This document shows positions 27,038 to 33,942 of a stretch of 33,942 nucleotides of DNA, piece after piece. How positions within the stretch are numbered: position 1 is the stretch's first letter; each line of letters opens with the position of its first letter. Both the position numbers and the translations under genes were made by a program. Source of the stretch: Deltaproteobacteria bacterium. Its GTDB lineage: Bacteria > Desulfobacterota > Syntrophia > Syntrophales > UBA6807. The stretch spans positions 1 to 33,942 of the forward strand of contig DSDU01000082.1 of NCBI GenBank assembly GCA_011056835.1. Direction: 5' to 3'. The notes under the pieces are model-generated. The model saw nothing but the letters and a program-made list of their open reading frames with translations, had not been told where the DNA came from and did not search any database.

Positions 27038-27823
27038 ATGAAGAAAACCCTGCGAATCCTCGCTATCATACTCGTCATCTCCATACCGGCAGTCTTTTTC
27101 GTGATACAGCGTGAAGATAAATTGGATGTCACCATCTATCCCGGAACGGGGGACGGAAAAACACTCGTCGTGCTGTTGCCCACTGTTGCCGGGAACGGCA
27201 AACTGTACAAGCAGCGGGGTCTGATCGACCTCTGCAGAAAACACGGGGTCATCGTCGACATCATGGCCATCAATGTTCAACCCACTCTGTACCTTAACAA
27301 GCGAATTGTGGAAAAAATGAAACGCCGTGTCATCGATCCGGCCAAATCCAGGGGCTATGAAAGCATATACCTTTTCGGCACGTCGCTGGGCGGCCATGCA
27401 GTGCTTCTCTATGCGATGGAATACCCAAACGACATCGAGGGATTGTTTCTCTTTGCCCCCTACATCAGCGATCCCTTTGTGACAAACATTATTACCCGGG
27501 CCGGGGGGTTGAAGACATGGGACCTATGCCCTCCCTATGCATGGGAGTATTCATGCGACCTCTGGAAGTCGATTCGGGCGTATGTATCAGACCCCGAACG
27601 GCGGGCATCCACGTTTCTCGGTTACGGTACGGAAGATCGTTTTGTCGAGTCCAGCCGGATCCTCTCCGACGTACTGCCCCGGGAAAACGTCTTTACCACG
27701 CCGGGCGGACACTCGTGGACGACATGGCACACCCTCTGGGAAAAGTTACTCTCCCGCCTGGCAACCGTCAAGCCCACCGGTTTTACAAACAATTCCCGAC
27801 AGCCGATGACCGATCTCCGTTAG
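27038..27823 (+). CDS. exported alpha/beta hydrolase
   Basis: A 261-residue alpha/beta-hydrolase fold protein. The first about 23 residues (basic start then ILAIILVISIPAVFFVI) form a signal anchor or uncleaved signal, placing the enzyme at the outer face of the inner membrane or in the periplasm. The catalytic triad is visible: Ser116 in GTSLGG, Asp200 in GYGTEDRF and His225 in PGGHSWTTW. The substrate is unknown; esterase or lipase-like activity is expected. It ends 53 bases before the end of the convergent AsmA-family gene. Confidence 0.8.
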   Translation: MKKTLRILAIILVISIPAVFFVIQREDKLDVTIYPGTGDGKTLVVLLPTVAGNGKLYKQRGLIDLCRKHGVIVDIMAINVQPTLYLNKRIVEKMKRRVIDPAKSRGYESIYLFGTSLGGHAVLLYAMEYPNDIEGLFLFAPYISDPFVTNIITRAGGLKTWDLCPPYAWEYSCDLWKSIRAYVSDPERRASTFLGYGTEDRFVESSRILSDVLPRENVFTTPGGHSWTTWHTLWEKLLSRLATVKPTGFTNNSRQPMTDLR

Positions 27824-27875
27824 TTCAGCTCCCTGACTGTCAACTGTCCCGATTCCGCCGTCCGCTCACCGCTGA

Positions 27876-29897
27876 TCACTTCTTCTCCAAGAGATCCCGC
27901 AATAAATCCCTCACTCCTTCTTCAACGGGTTTCGTGTCACCCTCCTTGAGATCCATCCCCTTTTTGAGCGTATCTTTCAGCTCCGACGGTATCCGGACTT
28001 CCTGCTCAATCCGCTGCCTGAGCAGGGCTTCCAGGTCCGGAGCAAACCGTGGAGCCGAAAATGTCCCCGTCACCTTGACGGGCACCATAATGCCGGAGCG
28101 TTCTATCTCATCACCCTGCCCCTTCAGGGTTCCCACCACTTTCGGTTCGATCCTAAAATCCAGCGATTCGTCCGCGAGATCAGCCTTTCCCGTCGCCACA
28201 ACGCGGATGAACGGCGACTTGAGTGACGTGTCCCGTGTATTGAGCACTCCGTTTGTTATCGTAAAAGGTACCCGGAACTCTGTAAAATCCGTGCGGGGCT
28301 TTTCCCTGGTCTTCGCTCCGGTGAATGCTTCTTTCACATTCCGGACCATTGCCGCCAGATCGAATCCCTTGATTGCTCCGTCGCTGAAAACTATGTGCCC
28401 GGTGCCGTTGAGGCTCCGCTTGATCCCGTTGAAATCATCACCCTGTGCCGTAATGTCGAAGCGGGAAAGCGCCGTACCTTCCAGGATATCTTTTTTCATG
28501 ACATCATTAAGAAGAGGATTGACCTGAATGCCGTGCGAATTGACGTCCACCGTCGCCCTGGGCACATTACTGACCACGCTTACGGTACATTCCGCCATGA
28601 CAGAACCATCGTAGAGGTTCACATGCACCGGTTTCACGACAAATACGCCCTTGTCGCCGGTGACGGTAACATCAATATTCCTCATCCGGGCATTCCTGAC
28701 GGCGAGTTCATCAATTTTCATGCGTCCATTCACGCAAAGCTTCCGCAGCGGGCCATAGTCCGGTTTCTTCTTCACCGGAGCGGGAGGCGTTGTTTTCGCT
28801 GTCTCTACACTTTTCTCTTTTTCGCCATTTTCTTTTCCGGGAGGCGGCAGGTATCGATCCACGTTTATTTTGTCCATGGCAACGTCAAAGGTCACATCGG
28901 GCTTTGCAAATTCCTTCACTTTTGCAGAAAAAGCAAGCTTCGAATCATCCAGCTCGAGGACACCGGACGACAGGGCCACCATCGTCTGATCCCCCTTCAC
29001 TGTCGCTTTCATGGACACTTTGTTGAGAGCCTGCGGGTCGTTCATGACGGGAACGGGCAGATTCAGGCCGGCCATGAGCTTTCGGGGCGAAACTTCGGGA
29101 ACTTCGAGCGCCAGATCGAACCGGGGCTGTGCCGGAATGTCGCCGACCGTCCCCTTGACAACCATCACCTGTTCCTTGACTGCAAACAATGCAAGACTCA
29201 GCGGCACCAATCCTTTTCCGGGGTCCTTCCCGAGGGGTCCCATACTGCCTTCCAGGGATACGGGCTTCCTGTCCAGAAGGAAAGAAAGGAGAAACGTTAT
29301 GGGTCTGTCCAGCGATACATCCTGAAGACGAACGGTCACATCGGAGATTTCATTGCGAGCACCGGAGCCGTGATCGATCCGGAGAACCGAACCGTTCGTA
29401 ACGGCAAGCTCTCCCAGAGTTAAATCCTTGATGGGAAGCCCTCCCATCCGTTTTTCCCGGGGTTCCTTTTCCTGTTCCTCCGTTTCAGCAGACGACTTGC
29501 CGATGCCGCCCCAGCTGGTCCGGCCGTCCTTACCCTTTTCCAGGACAATCCGGGCGCCGTCCACGACAAAACGCTTGATCCGGATATCCCTGAACAGGAG
29601 CGGAATCAGTTTCACCTGAACCTCAAAGGATTTGATACTGACGAAGTCTTGTTCCTTGAATCCCTCGGGATTTCCAAGATGAAGATCCGACAGCGAGACT
29701 CCCGCCCACGGGAAAAGTGAAAGTTTGAGGTCACCCCCCATGGTGAAGGGCCGTCCCGTCGCCGCTGAAACCTGTTCCTCGATCCGGGGCTTATATTTTT
29801 GAATGTCCACAAACATGGGCAGGACAATCAGGACAACAAGGAACAAGACGATGATGGCTGCACCAACGACACCGACCCGTTTAATCAGTCTCATCAT
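27876..29897 (-). CDS. AsmA-family protein
   Basis: A 673-residue inner-membrane-anchored protein facing the periplasm. One N-terminal membrane helix (VGVVGAAIIVLFLVVLIVLPMFV) is followed by the AsmA opening KPRIEEQVSAATGRPFTMGG and SLFPWAGVSLSDLHLGNPEGF. The C-terminal AsmA_2 region has ILEGTALSRFDITAQGDDFN and the repeat-like FDLAAMVRNVKEAF. AGGAGG lies six bases before ATG 29897, which sets the start. AsmA-like proteins form long beta-groove structures thought to move phospholipids towards the outer membrane. A small exported protein precedes it by 68 bases on the same strand and may be its partner. Confidence 0.88.
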   Translation of the reverse strand: MMRLIKRVGVVGAAIIVLFLVVLIVLPMFVDIQKYKPRIEEQVSAATGRPFTMGGDLKLSLFPWAGVSLSDLHLGNPEGFKEQDFVSIKSFEVQVKLIPLLFRDIRIKRFVVDGARIVLEKGKDGRTSWGGIGKSSAETEEQEKEPREKRMGGLPIKDLTLGELAVTNGSVLRIDHGSGARNEISDVTVRLQDVSLDRPITFLLSFLLDRKPVSLEGSMGPLGKDPGKGLVPLSLALFAVKEQVMVVKGTVGDIPAQPRFDLALEVPEVSPRKLMAGLNLPVPVMNDPQALNKVSMKATVKGDQTMVALSSGVLELDDSKLAFSAKVKEFAKPDVTFDVAMDKINVDRYLPPPGKENGEKEKSVETAKTTPPAPVKKKPDYGPLRKLCVNGRMKIDELAVRNARMRNIDVTVTGDKGVFVVKPVHVNLYDGSVMAECTVSVVSNVPRATVDVNSHGIQVNPLLNDVMKKDILEGTALSRFDITAQGDDFNGIKRSLNGTGHIVFSDGAIKGFDLAAMVRNVKEAFTGAKTREKPRTDFTEFRVPFTITNGVLNTRDTSLKSPFIRVVATGKADLADESLDFRIEPKVVGTLKGQGDEIERSGIMVPVKVTGTFSAPRFAPDLEALLRQRIEQEVRIPSELKDTLKKGMDLKEGDTKPVEEGVRDLLRDLLEKK

Positions 29898-29965
29898 GAC
29901 ATACCTCCTGAAACGATGAACACCGACCGCCATATCTCAGGCGTGTCTCACTGGCGGTGGATCAT

Positions 29966-30443
29966 TCACGACATCGACACGATCTTATCCTCCACGTGTT
30001 CCCTGTGTGCATTCTCGATCCTTTCATGGCTCACATCAATCCTGCCCATTCGACCCATCGACTCGGAAAGCATACCCTGGACATACATCCCGCCGGGCTC
30101 GCCGATAAAATCCCAGATGATCGTATTGCGATGCACAAACATTCGATAATCCACGGTGTTTTCAAGTTTCACCGACTGCGGTTCCACCTCTACATGCTGC
30201 GACGACTGCAGCATCATCCCGCGCTTTGCCGATTCAACGGCGGCAATGACTTCCCGGTTGACTTCGGGCAGTGTTTCCAGGGGAGTACTCCGATAGGCAA
30301 CGGTTTCACCACCGGCATATTTTCCCCGAATCGATTCCGCTTCTAACTGCCCCCTGCGTCGTTCCCTCGCCGTATGCCACGGCCGAGGACGGAAATGCGA
30401 TCACAACTGCCAGGATGACAATAAGGAACTTCAAGGTCTTCAC
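29966..30443 (-). CDS. small exported protein, interrupted by a +1 frameshift in a G5 tract
   Basis: This gene becomes visible only when the minus strand is read from a GTG at 30443, six bases after GGGGAGG. The opening MKTLKFLIVILAVVIAFPSS is a signal peptide with likely cleavage after AVA (residue 23). The frame is lost at five Gs (plus-strand Cs 30350-30354). Removing one G joins GEGTTQG to QLEAESIRGKYAGGETVAYR and the protein runs to a TGA at 29966. The restored protein has 158 residues: a signal peptide and a mostly polar domain with EVEPQSVKLENTVDYRMFVHR. I do not recognise the family. It precedes the AsmA-family gene and is probably co-transcribed, suggesting an envelope role. Confidence 0.7.
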
Positions 30444-30848
30444 GATGCACCTCCCCTTATTGAGATACTTCAAAGCAGGGAAACGGAGTAGTTTTTACAA
30501 TCAAGAGGTTGTTGCTCACATGAATTTCCGCCTGGCAAGAGCATGTCAGCTAAAGACACGGTGGAACCCGAGCAATTACGAAGATTGAAAATCGAGCAGA
30601 TTTACTGTGAAGTATAAAGGAAACATACCATGCATTCAACTAAATTGTTCATACAGTGATCAACTTTCCCTTTTCCCCTCCTCCTCGCTGCACCCTCCCC
30701 CAGGTCTGACCTTTGACATGGAGATTGGGGATGTCATTTGACCATATTATTACGGGGCTTGCTTTTTTCTGCCTTTACCCGGGGCCGGGCACCGGAAACC
30801 TGATGTCGTCCCAACACCCGTCCCTCTTGAGAACGGCGAAAATGAATC
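30444..30848. other. intergenic region between mutase and exported-protein genes
   Basis: No gene is supported. A GC-rich patch (about 30778-30796) could form short hairpins below the B12-subunit stop codon, but no T tract follows on the minus strand, so I do not call a terminator. Confidence 0.4.
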
Positions 30849-31241
30849 CTACAGATATCCCTGATCCCTGAAGTACCGGACAATCTTCTTCAATGAGGTT
30901 CCCGGTCCGAAAACCTCCGCAATGCCTGCTTCCTTCAATCTGGGAACATCATCGGGCGGCACGGTGCCGCCGAACACAACCCTTATGTCATTTATCCCCC
31001 TGCTCCTGAGACGCTCGATAACCTCGGGGGCAAGAATCATGTGATTACCCGAAAGAGAACTCAGGCCGATTATATCCACGTCCTCCTGGATGGCCACATC
31101 AACAATCTTTTCAGGCATCTGGTTGCCGCCGTAAATAATCTCCATACCCGCATCGCGCAATGCCTTTGCAACAACAATGCTGCCGCGCCAGTGAGCATCC
31201 ATCCCGAGACGCGATATCAACATCCGATTTCTTTTAGTCAT
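30849..31241 (-). CDS. B12-binding subunit of an acyl-CoA mutase
   Basis: A 130-residue cobalamin-binding protein, the small subunit of a split coenzyme B12-dependent mutase. The base-off/His-on motif is intact: Asp15-x-His17-x-x-Gly20 in GMDAHWRGS, with Ser61-x-Leu63 in LSSLSG and Gly91-Gly92 in FGGTVPP. His17 ligates cobalt from below. AAGGAGG six bases before ATG 31241 sets the start; an upstream ATG at 31319 has no ribosome site. It follows the large mutase subunit by about 190 bases on the same strand, as in hcmA/hcmB-type gene pairs. The pair should form the complete enzyme. Confidence 0.9.
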   Translation of the reverse strand: MTKRNRMLISRLGMDAHWRGSIVVAKALRDAGMEIIYGGNQMPEKIVDVAIQEDVDIIGLSSLSGNHMILAPEVIERLRSRGINDIRVVFGGTVPPDDVPRLKEAGIAEVFGPGTSLKKIVRYFRDQGYL

Positions 31242-31390
31242 GATCGTCCTCCTTTTCTTCACTGTCAGGTACAAATGATCAGCCCCTGCACCAAGCAACG
31301 GGGCATCATACCATGTCATTGTCAGGCTTGACCGGACAATATAGATTCCCGCTCCCCGATCGGAATCGAGGACTAACTTTGCGGAAATTA

Positions 31391-31430
31391 CTCGAAGCGA
31401 GCTTCGGGGAATTAACCCACAAAAAAAATT
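31391..31430. repeat. hairpin intergenic element, copy B
   Basis: CGAAGC (31393-31398) pairs with GCTTCG (31401-31406) around GA, followed by GGGAATTAACCC and an A-rich tail. It is related to the element at 5837-5928; the stem differs by a paired change (C-G to A-T) that keeps pairing. It touches the stop codon of the mutase large subunit and separates the two mutase genes. Confidence 0.5.
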
Positions 31431-33102
31431 AAAACAGTGGTGGATGCCAGACCCCGTAATGGTTCTTCATGGTCTTTGTGATCTCTCCCTCGGTCACATA
31501 TGCCGCAACCGCCTCGACGTTGACTTCCATGAGGTTCCTGTCTTCCTCGCAGCATCGCCTGATCGCGTCAAGGGCCTTCCGGACCTTGCTGTCACTTCGC
31601 TCCTTTTTGATCTTTCTGAGTTTTTCAATCTGTCGTTCCCGTGTTTCAGGCGACGAGAAAAGCTCAATGGGGAGTTTTTCATCCTCAATCTGGTAACAGT
31701 TAACTCCGACGACCGGCATCATACCCGACTCGATTGCCGCCTGGTATTCGAAAGCGGCCGTGGAAATTTCACTGTGCACCCATCCCCGTTCGACGGCTTT
31801 CACAATACCGCCCATATCGTCAATGGTGGCAATGATCTCGAGAATACGCTCCTCCATCGCGTTGGTGAGATATTCAACAAAGTACGAACCGCCAAGGGGA
31901 TCGACCGTTTTGGTAACGCCCGTTTCAAGTTGCAGAATCTGCTGAGTCCGCAGTGCCGTCAGCGATGAGAGTTCCGTGGGTGTGCAGAGTGCTTCATCGT
32001 ATGCATCGACATGGACAGACTGGGCGCCGCCGAGCACTGCCGCGAGGGCATGATACGAAGCCCGGGAAATGTTGTTCAGCGGCTGTTGGGCGGTCAGCGC
32101 CACACCTGCCGTCTGCACATGGAATCGATACATCAACGACCGGGGATCTTTCGCCCCGAAGCGTTCTTTCATGATCCGACAGTAGATTCTCCGGGCAGCT
32201 CGGTACTTTGCAATCTCCTCAAAGAAATCATTGTGCGCCGAGTTGAAGAAACTCAATCGGGGGGCAAAACCATCCACATCGTATCCTCGCCGTATCATCT
32301 CTTCTATGCAGGCTATGGCATTCGTGATGCAGAAGGCTACTTCCTGCGGGGCCGTACATCCGGCTTCGCGATAATTATAACCGGCGTAACTGATGGGATT
32401 CCACCGGGGCACGTACTTCATACAGTACTCAATGGCATCGACACTGAGCTTGAATGATGCCTTCGGCGGCAGCACGCCCGGAGCGATGGTAATCGCCGTC
32501 TCCAGGAGAAAATCGTTCTGGCTTGTACCGGTAAGTTTATCGAATGCGATGCCCCTGTCCCGGGCGTTTGCAAAATACATTGACTGAAGTGAGATATTAC
32601 CCACCGGCTGACAGCTCACCAGCGAAACACTGACGCTGTCAATAGGTATACCGTCAAAGAGAATCTGCATGTCCTGAACGGTATCAATGGCCACGCCGCC
32701 TCGCCCCACATCGGCCCGGGCTTCCGGGTCGTCGCTGTCGTAACCGCGAAGCGACGGATAATCATAGACGCCGTTGATACCCGTCGCACCCTGTTCGAGC
32801 AGAAACTTATAGCGCTTGTTCGTTTCTTCAGGCGGTCCGAAACCGGCAAGCTGGCGGTGCGTCCAGGTTCGACCCCGATACATGGTCGGATGGACCCCGC
32901 GGATATAAGGTTCCTCGCCGGGAAACCCCAGATCCCTCAGATAATCCATGTCGGCAATATGTGCCGGCGTATAGAGCGGCCCTATGGGGATACCTGAAAG
33001 GGTCTGAAATGATTCCTTAAATTCTTTTTTCCTGCCGTGGCATTCGGTACGCCAGGCATCGGTCCTGGACTTGAGTTCGGTGATATACTCGTTGCGTATC
33101 AT
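31429..33102 (-). CDS. divergent B12-dependent acyl-CoA mutase, large subunit
   Basis: A 557-residue substrate-binding subunit of the methylmalonyl-CoA mutase family, without its own B12 domain. Hallmarks: GVHPTMYRGRTWTHRQLAGF, GYDSDDPEA, FAPRLSFFNSAHNDFFEEIAKYRAARR and VDPLGGSYFVE. Compared with P. shermanii mutase numbering from memory, several active-site positions change: Tyr89 is Leu85, Ser114 is Asn110, Ala116 is Val112, Arg207 (carboxylate binding) is Thr205, and His244 is Asn243 (GYNYREAG instead of GYHxxEAG). It lacks the Arg of methylmalonyl-CoA mutase and the Gln of isobutyryl- and 2-hydroxyisobutyryl-CoA mutases, so a different, probably bulkier or uncharged acyl-CoA is expected. 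AAGGGGGG precedes ATG 33102. A sigma-54-type promoter and a sigma-54 activator gene lie upstream. Confidence 0.9.
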   Translation of the reverse strand: MIRNEYITELKSRTDAWRTECHGRKKEFKESFQTLSGIPIGPLYTPAHIADMDYLRDLGFPGEEPYIRGVHPTMYRGRTWTHRQLAGFGPPEETNKRYKFLLEQGATGINGVYDYPSLRGYDSDDPEARADVGRGGVAIDTVQDMQILFDGIPIDSVSVSLVSCQPVGNISLQSMYFANARDRGIAFDKLTGTSQNDFLLETAITIAPGVLPPKASFKLSVDAIEYCMKYVPRWNPISYAGYNYREAGCTAPQEVAFCITNAIACIEEMIRRGYDVDGFAPRLSFFNSAHNDFFEEIAKYRAARRIYCRIMKERFGAKDPRSLMYRFHVQTAGVALTAQQPLNNISRASYHALAAVLGGAQSVHVDAYDEALCTPTELSSLTALRTQQILQLETGVTKTVDPLGGSYFVEYLTNAMEERILEIIATIDDMGGIVKAVERGWVHSEISTAAFEYQAAIESGMMPVVGVNCYQIEDEKLPIELFSSPETRERQIEKLRKIKKERSDSKVRKALDAIRRCCEEDRNLMEVNVEAVAAYVTEGEITKTMKNHYGVWHPPLF

Positions 33103-33141
33103 GTAACCCCCCTTCTTTTAAAATTTCAATCCAAGTTTTCC

Positions 33142-33164
33142 GGATGAACTACTTTGTTTCATCC
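33142..33164 (-). promoter_or_regulatory. leader dyad, possible operator
   Basis: GGATGAA (33142-33148) and TTCATCC (33158-33164) form a perfect 7-bp inverted repeat around nine bases. It lies 40 bases upstream of the mutase start, just downstream of the predicted transcription start. It could bind a repressor or fold in the mRNA leader. Confidence 0.3.
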
Positions 33165-33179
33165 AATAATTCATGAGAT

Positions 33180-33195
33180 TGCAATCATCGTACCA
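33180..33195 (-). promoter_or_regulatory. sigma-54 (-24/-12) promoter of the mutase genes
   Basis: On the minus strand the sequence is TGGTACGATGATTGCA. It matches the sigma-54 consensus TGGCAYR-N4-TTGCW at all defined positions but one, with the exact GG-to-GC spacing. Transcription would start near 33170, leaving a leader of about 67 bases. The activator gene ending at 33535 lies directly upstream in the same direction. Confidence 0.6.
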
Positions 33196-33242
33196 CCCCG
33201 CATGAAATTCTATAATCGTACGTTATTATTGACTTATAATAT

Positions 33243-33292
33243 GGCAATAATCACTTGCCGGTTCCGTCTTCGTGTGTGCACCGATCACACAC
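33243..33292. promoter_or_regulatory. two dyads at enhancer distance from the sigma-54 promoter
   Basis: GGCAA-N7-TTGCC (33243-33259) and GTGTGTG-N7-CACACAC (33272-33292) lie about 80 and 110 bases upstream of the predicted start. Sigma-54 activators usually bind dyads at this distance. Neither has been tested, and the two differ in sequence. Confidence 0.35.
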
Positions 33293-33534
33293 CACCGGAG
33301 GACCGACCGCACCGGCCGGATTGATGAGCAGAAAGGAGTGGCGGAGGTGATCGGCTGAGGGGGGGGGTATCGTTAATCTATTCAGGATGATAATGATTTC
33401 CTGGTTTTTTGTCGTGAGAATACTGCAGCCATGGCGCTCGGCAGATACTGCCGCTGGAATAAGTGAAATAATTGCACATCACGGGTGAAAATAGTTCACA
33501 AAACGTGGCGGATGTCCGGGGCGGAAAGATGACG

Positions 33535-33942
33535 TCACAGGTTCATCTTTTTCATCAGATAGCGCAGAGCGAAACGATCCATGTTCAAGAGCGCCGCTCC
33601 CCTGCCCTTGTGGCCCTTTGCTTTTTCAAGCGCCTGTGCAATCAGGCGTGCCTGGAATCGTTCCGTTGCCTCCTTGAAATCGATCCCGCTGTCGGGAATT
33701 TCGAAATCGTACCCTTCTGAAGGCACGATTTCAGCAGCACCCTGATCGCCTGAAACTCCGAGAATCTCCGCAGGGATGTGTTCCCGCTGGATCAGTTCCG
33801 GATCGGCAAGGATCATGACGCGCTCGATGATGTTCCTCAGTTCCCGCACATTGCCGGGCCAGGAATATTCCATGAGCACCTGCAGTGCATCGGGAGCGAT
33901 TCCCCTGACGTGCTTGGTAAACAAGGTATTGAACTCATCGAT
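33535..33942 (-). CDS. sigma-54-dependent transcriptional activator, C-terminal part
   Basis: The 3' end of an NtrC-family activator; the gene runs off the window edge, so the sensor domain and most of the AAA+ domain are missing. The visible 135 residues hold the end of the AAA+ domain (YSWPGNVRELRNIIERVMIL, with the Arg-rich sensor II helix). A variable linker follows, then a Fis-type helix-turn-helix (ERFQARLIAQALEKAKGHKG, then RGAALLNMDRFALRYLMKKM). It is in the same direction as the mutase genes, which have a -24/-12 promoter, so it probably controls them. The signal it senses cannot be seen here. Confidence 0.9.
   Translation of the reverse strand: MDEFNTLFTKHVRGIAPDALQVLMEYSWPGNVRELRNIIERVMILADPELIQREHIPAEILGVSGDQGAAEIVPSEGYDFEIPDSGIDFKEATERFQARLIAQALEKAKGHKGRGAALLNMDRFALRYLMKKMNL

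Larger units (their letters stand above)
33103..33534. other. regulatory intergenic region upstream of the mutase
   Basis: No gene is supported in these 432 bases. They hold a -24/-12 promoter, a dyad in the predicted leader, two upstream dyads, and a run of nine Gs at 33359-33367. Confidence 0.55.

Noticed and set aside
27517-29423. Long plus-strand frames (27517-28527 and 28395-29423)
   Set aside because: They lie opposite the AsmA-family gene or inside the hydrolase, lack ribosome sites and show no family features.
31429-33102. Plain annotation as methylmalonyl-CoA mutase
   Set aside because: The Arg207, Tyr89 and His244 equivalents are Thr, Leu and Asn, so the standard substrate is unlikely.
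33243-33260. A plus-strand -24/-12 promoter (TGGCAATAATCACTTGC)
   Set aside because: The GG-to-GC distance is two bases too long; the stretch is better read as a dyad.

Overview
The window looks like chromosome from an anaerobic deltaproteobacterium (Desulfobacterota, perhaps Syntrophales- or Desulfobacterales-like). That placement is inferred from a selenocysteine peroxiredoxin with a characteristic N-terminal extension, a split B12-dependent acyl-CoA mutase, palindromic intergenic repeats and many small anaerobe-type genes. No rRNA, tRNA, CRISPR array, insertion sequence or prophage is visible.

Left part (1-5530). Three overlapping hairpins at the edge are followed by an oxidative-stress cluster: a PerR-like Fur-family regulator, a catalase broken by one extra C in a C tract, and a peroxiredoxin whose peroxidatic position is an in-frame TGA followed by a compact hairpin at SECIS distance (a predicted selenoprotein). 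A flavodoxin-like protein, a hairpin-rich gene-poor stretch, a small basic protein and an RRM RNA-binding protein follow.

Middle part (5531-25085). A repeat-bearing intergenic region precedes a complete tripartite RND efflux operon (adaptor, pump, TolC-like lipoprotein). Next come a TrmO-like tRNA methyltransferase, a minus-strand pair (MinD/ParA-like ATPase plus a J-like/RodZ-type HTH protein), two unrecognised genes, a SEC-C/HEAT-like protein and a DUF7309/DUF6930-like protein. A translationally coupled thiamine salvage operon (thiM-thiE plus a HAD protein) faces a large HerA-type ATPase.

Right part (25086-33942). A tandem-GAF protein, an exported alpha/beta hydrolase, an AsmA-family protein and a small secreted protein (recovered only after correcting a homopolymer frameshift) lead to the most interesting locus. 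On the minus strand lie the C-terminal end of a sigma-54 activator, a 432-base gap with a well-spaced -24/-12 promoter and two upstream dyads, a divergent acyl-CoA mutase large subunit, and its separate B12-binding subunit. The mutase differs from methylmalonyl-CoA mutase at nearly every substrate-contact position I could align, including the normally invariant His244, so its substrate is probably not methylmalonyl-CoA.

Two genes carry one extra C/G in a homopolymer. This may reflect sequencing error rather than gene death. All calls come from reading the sequence; no database search was run.
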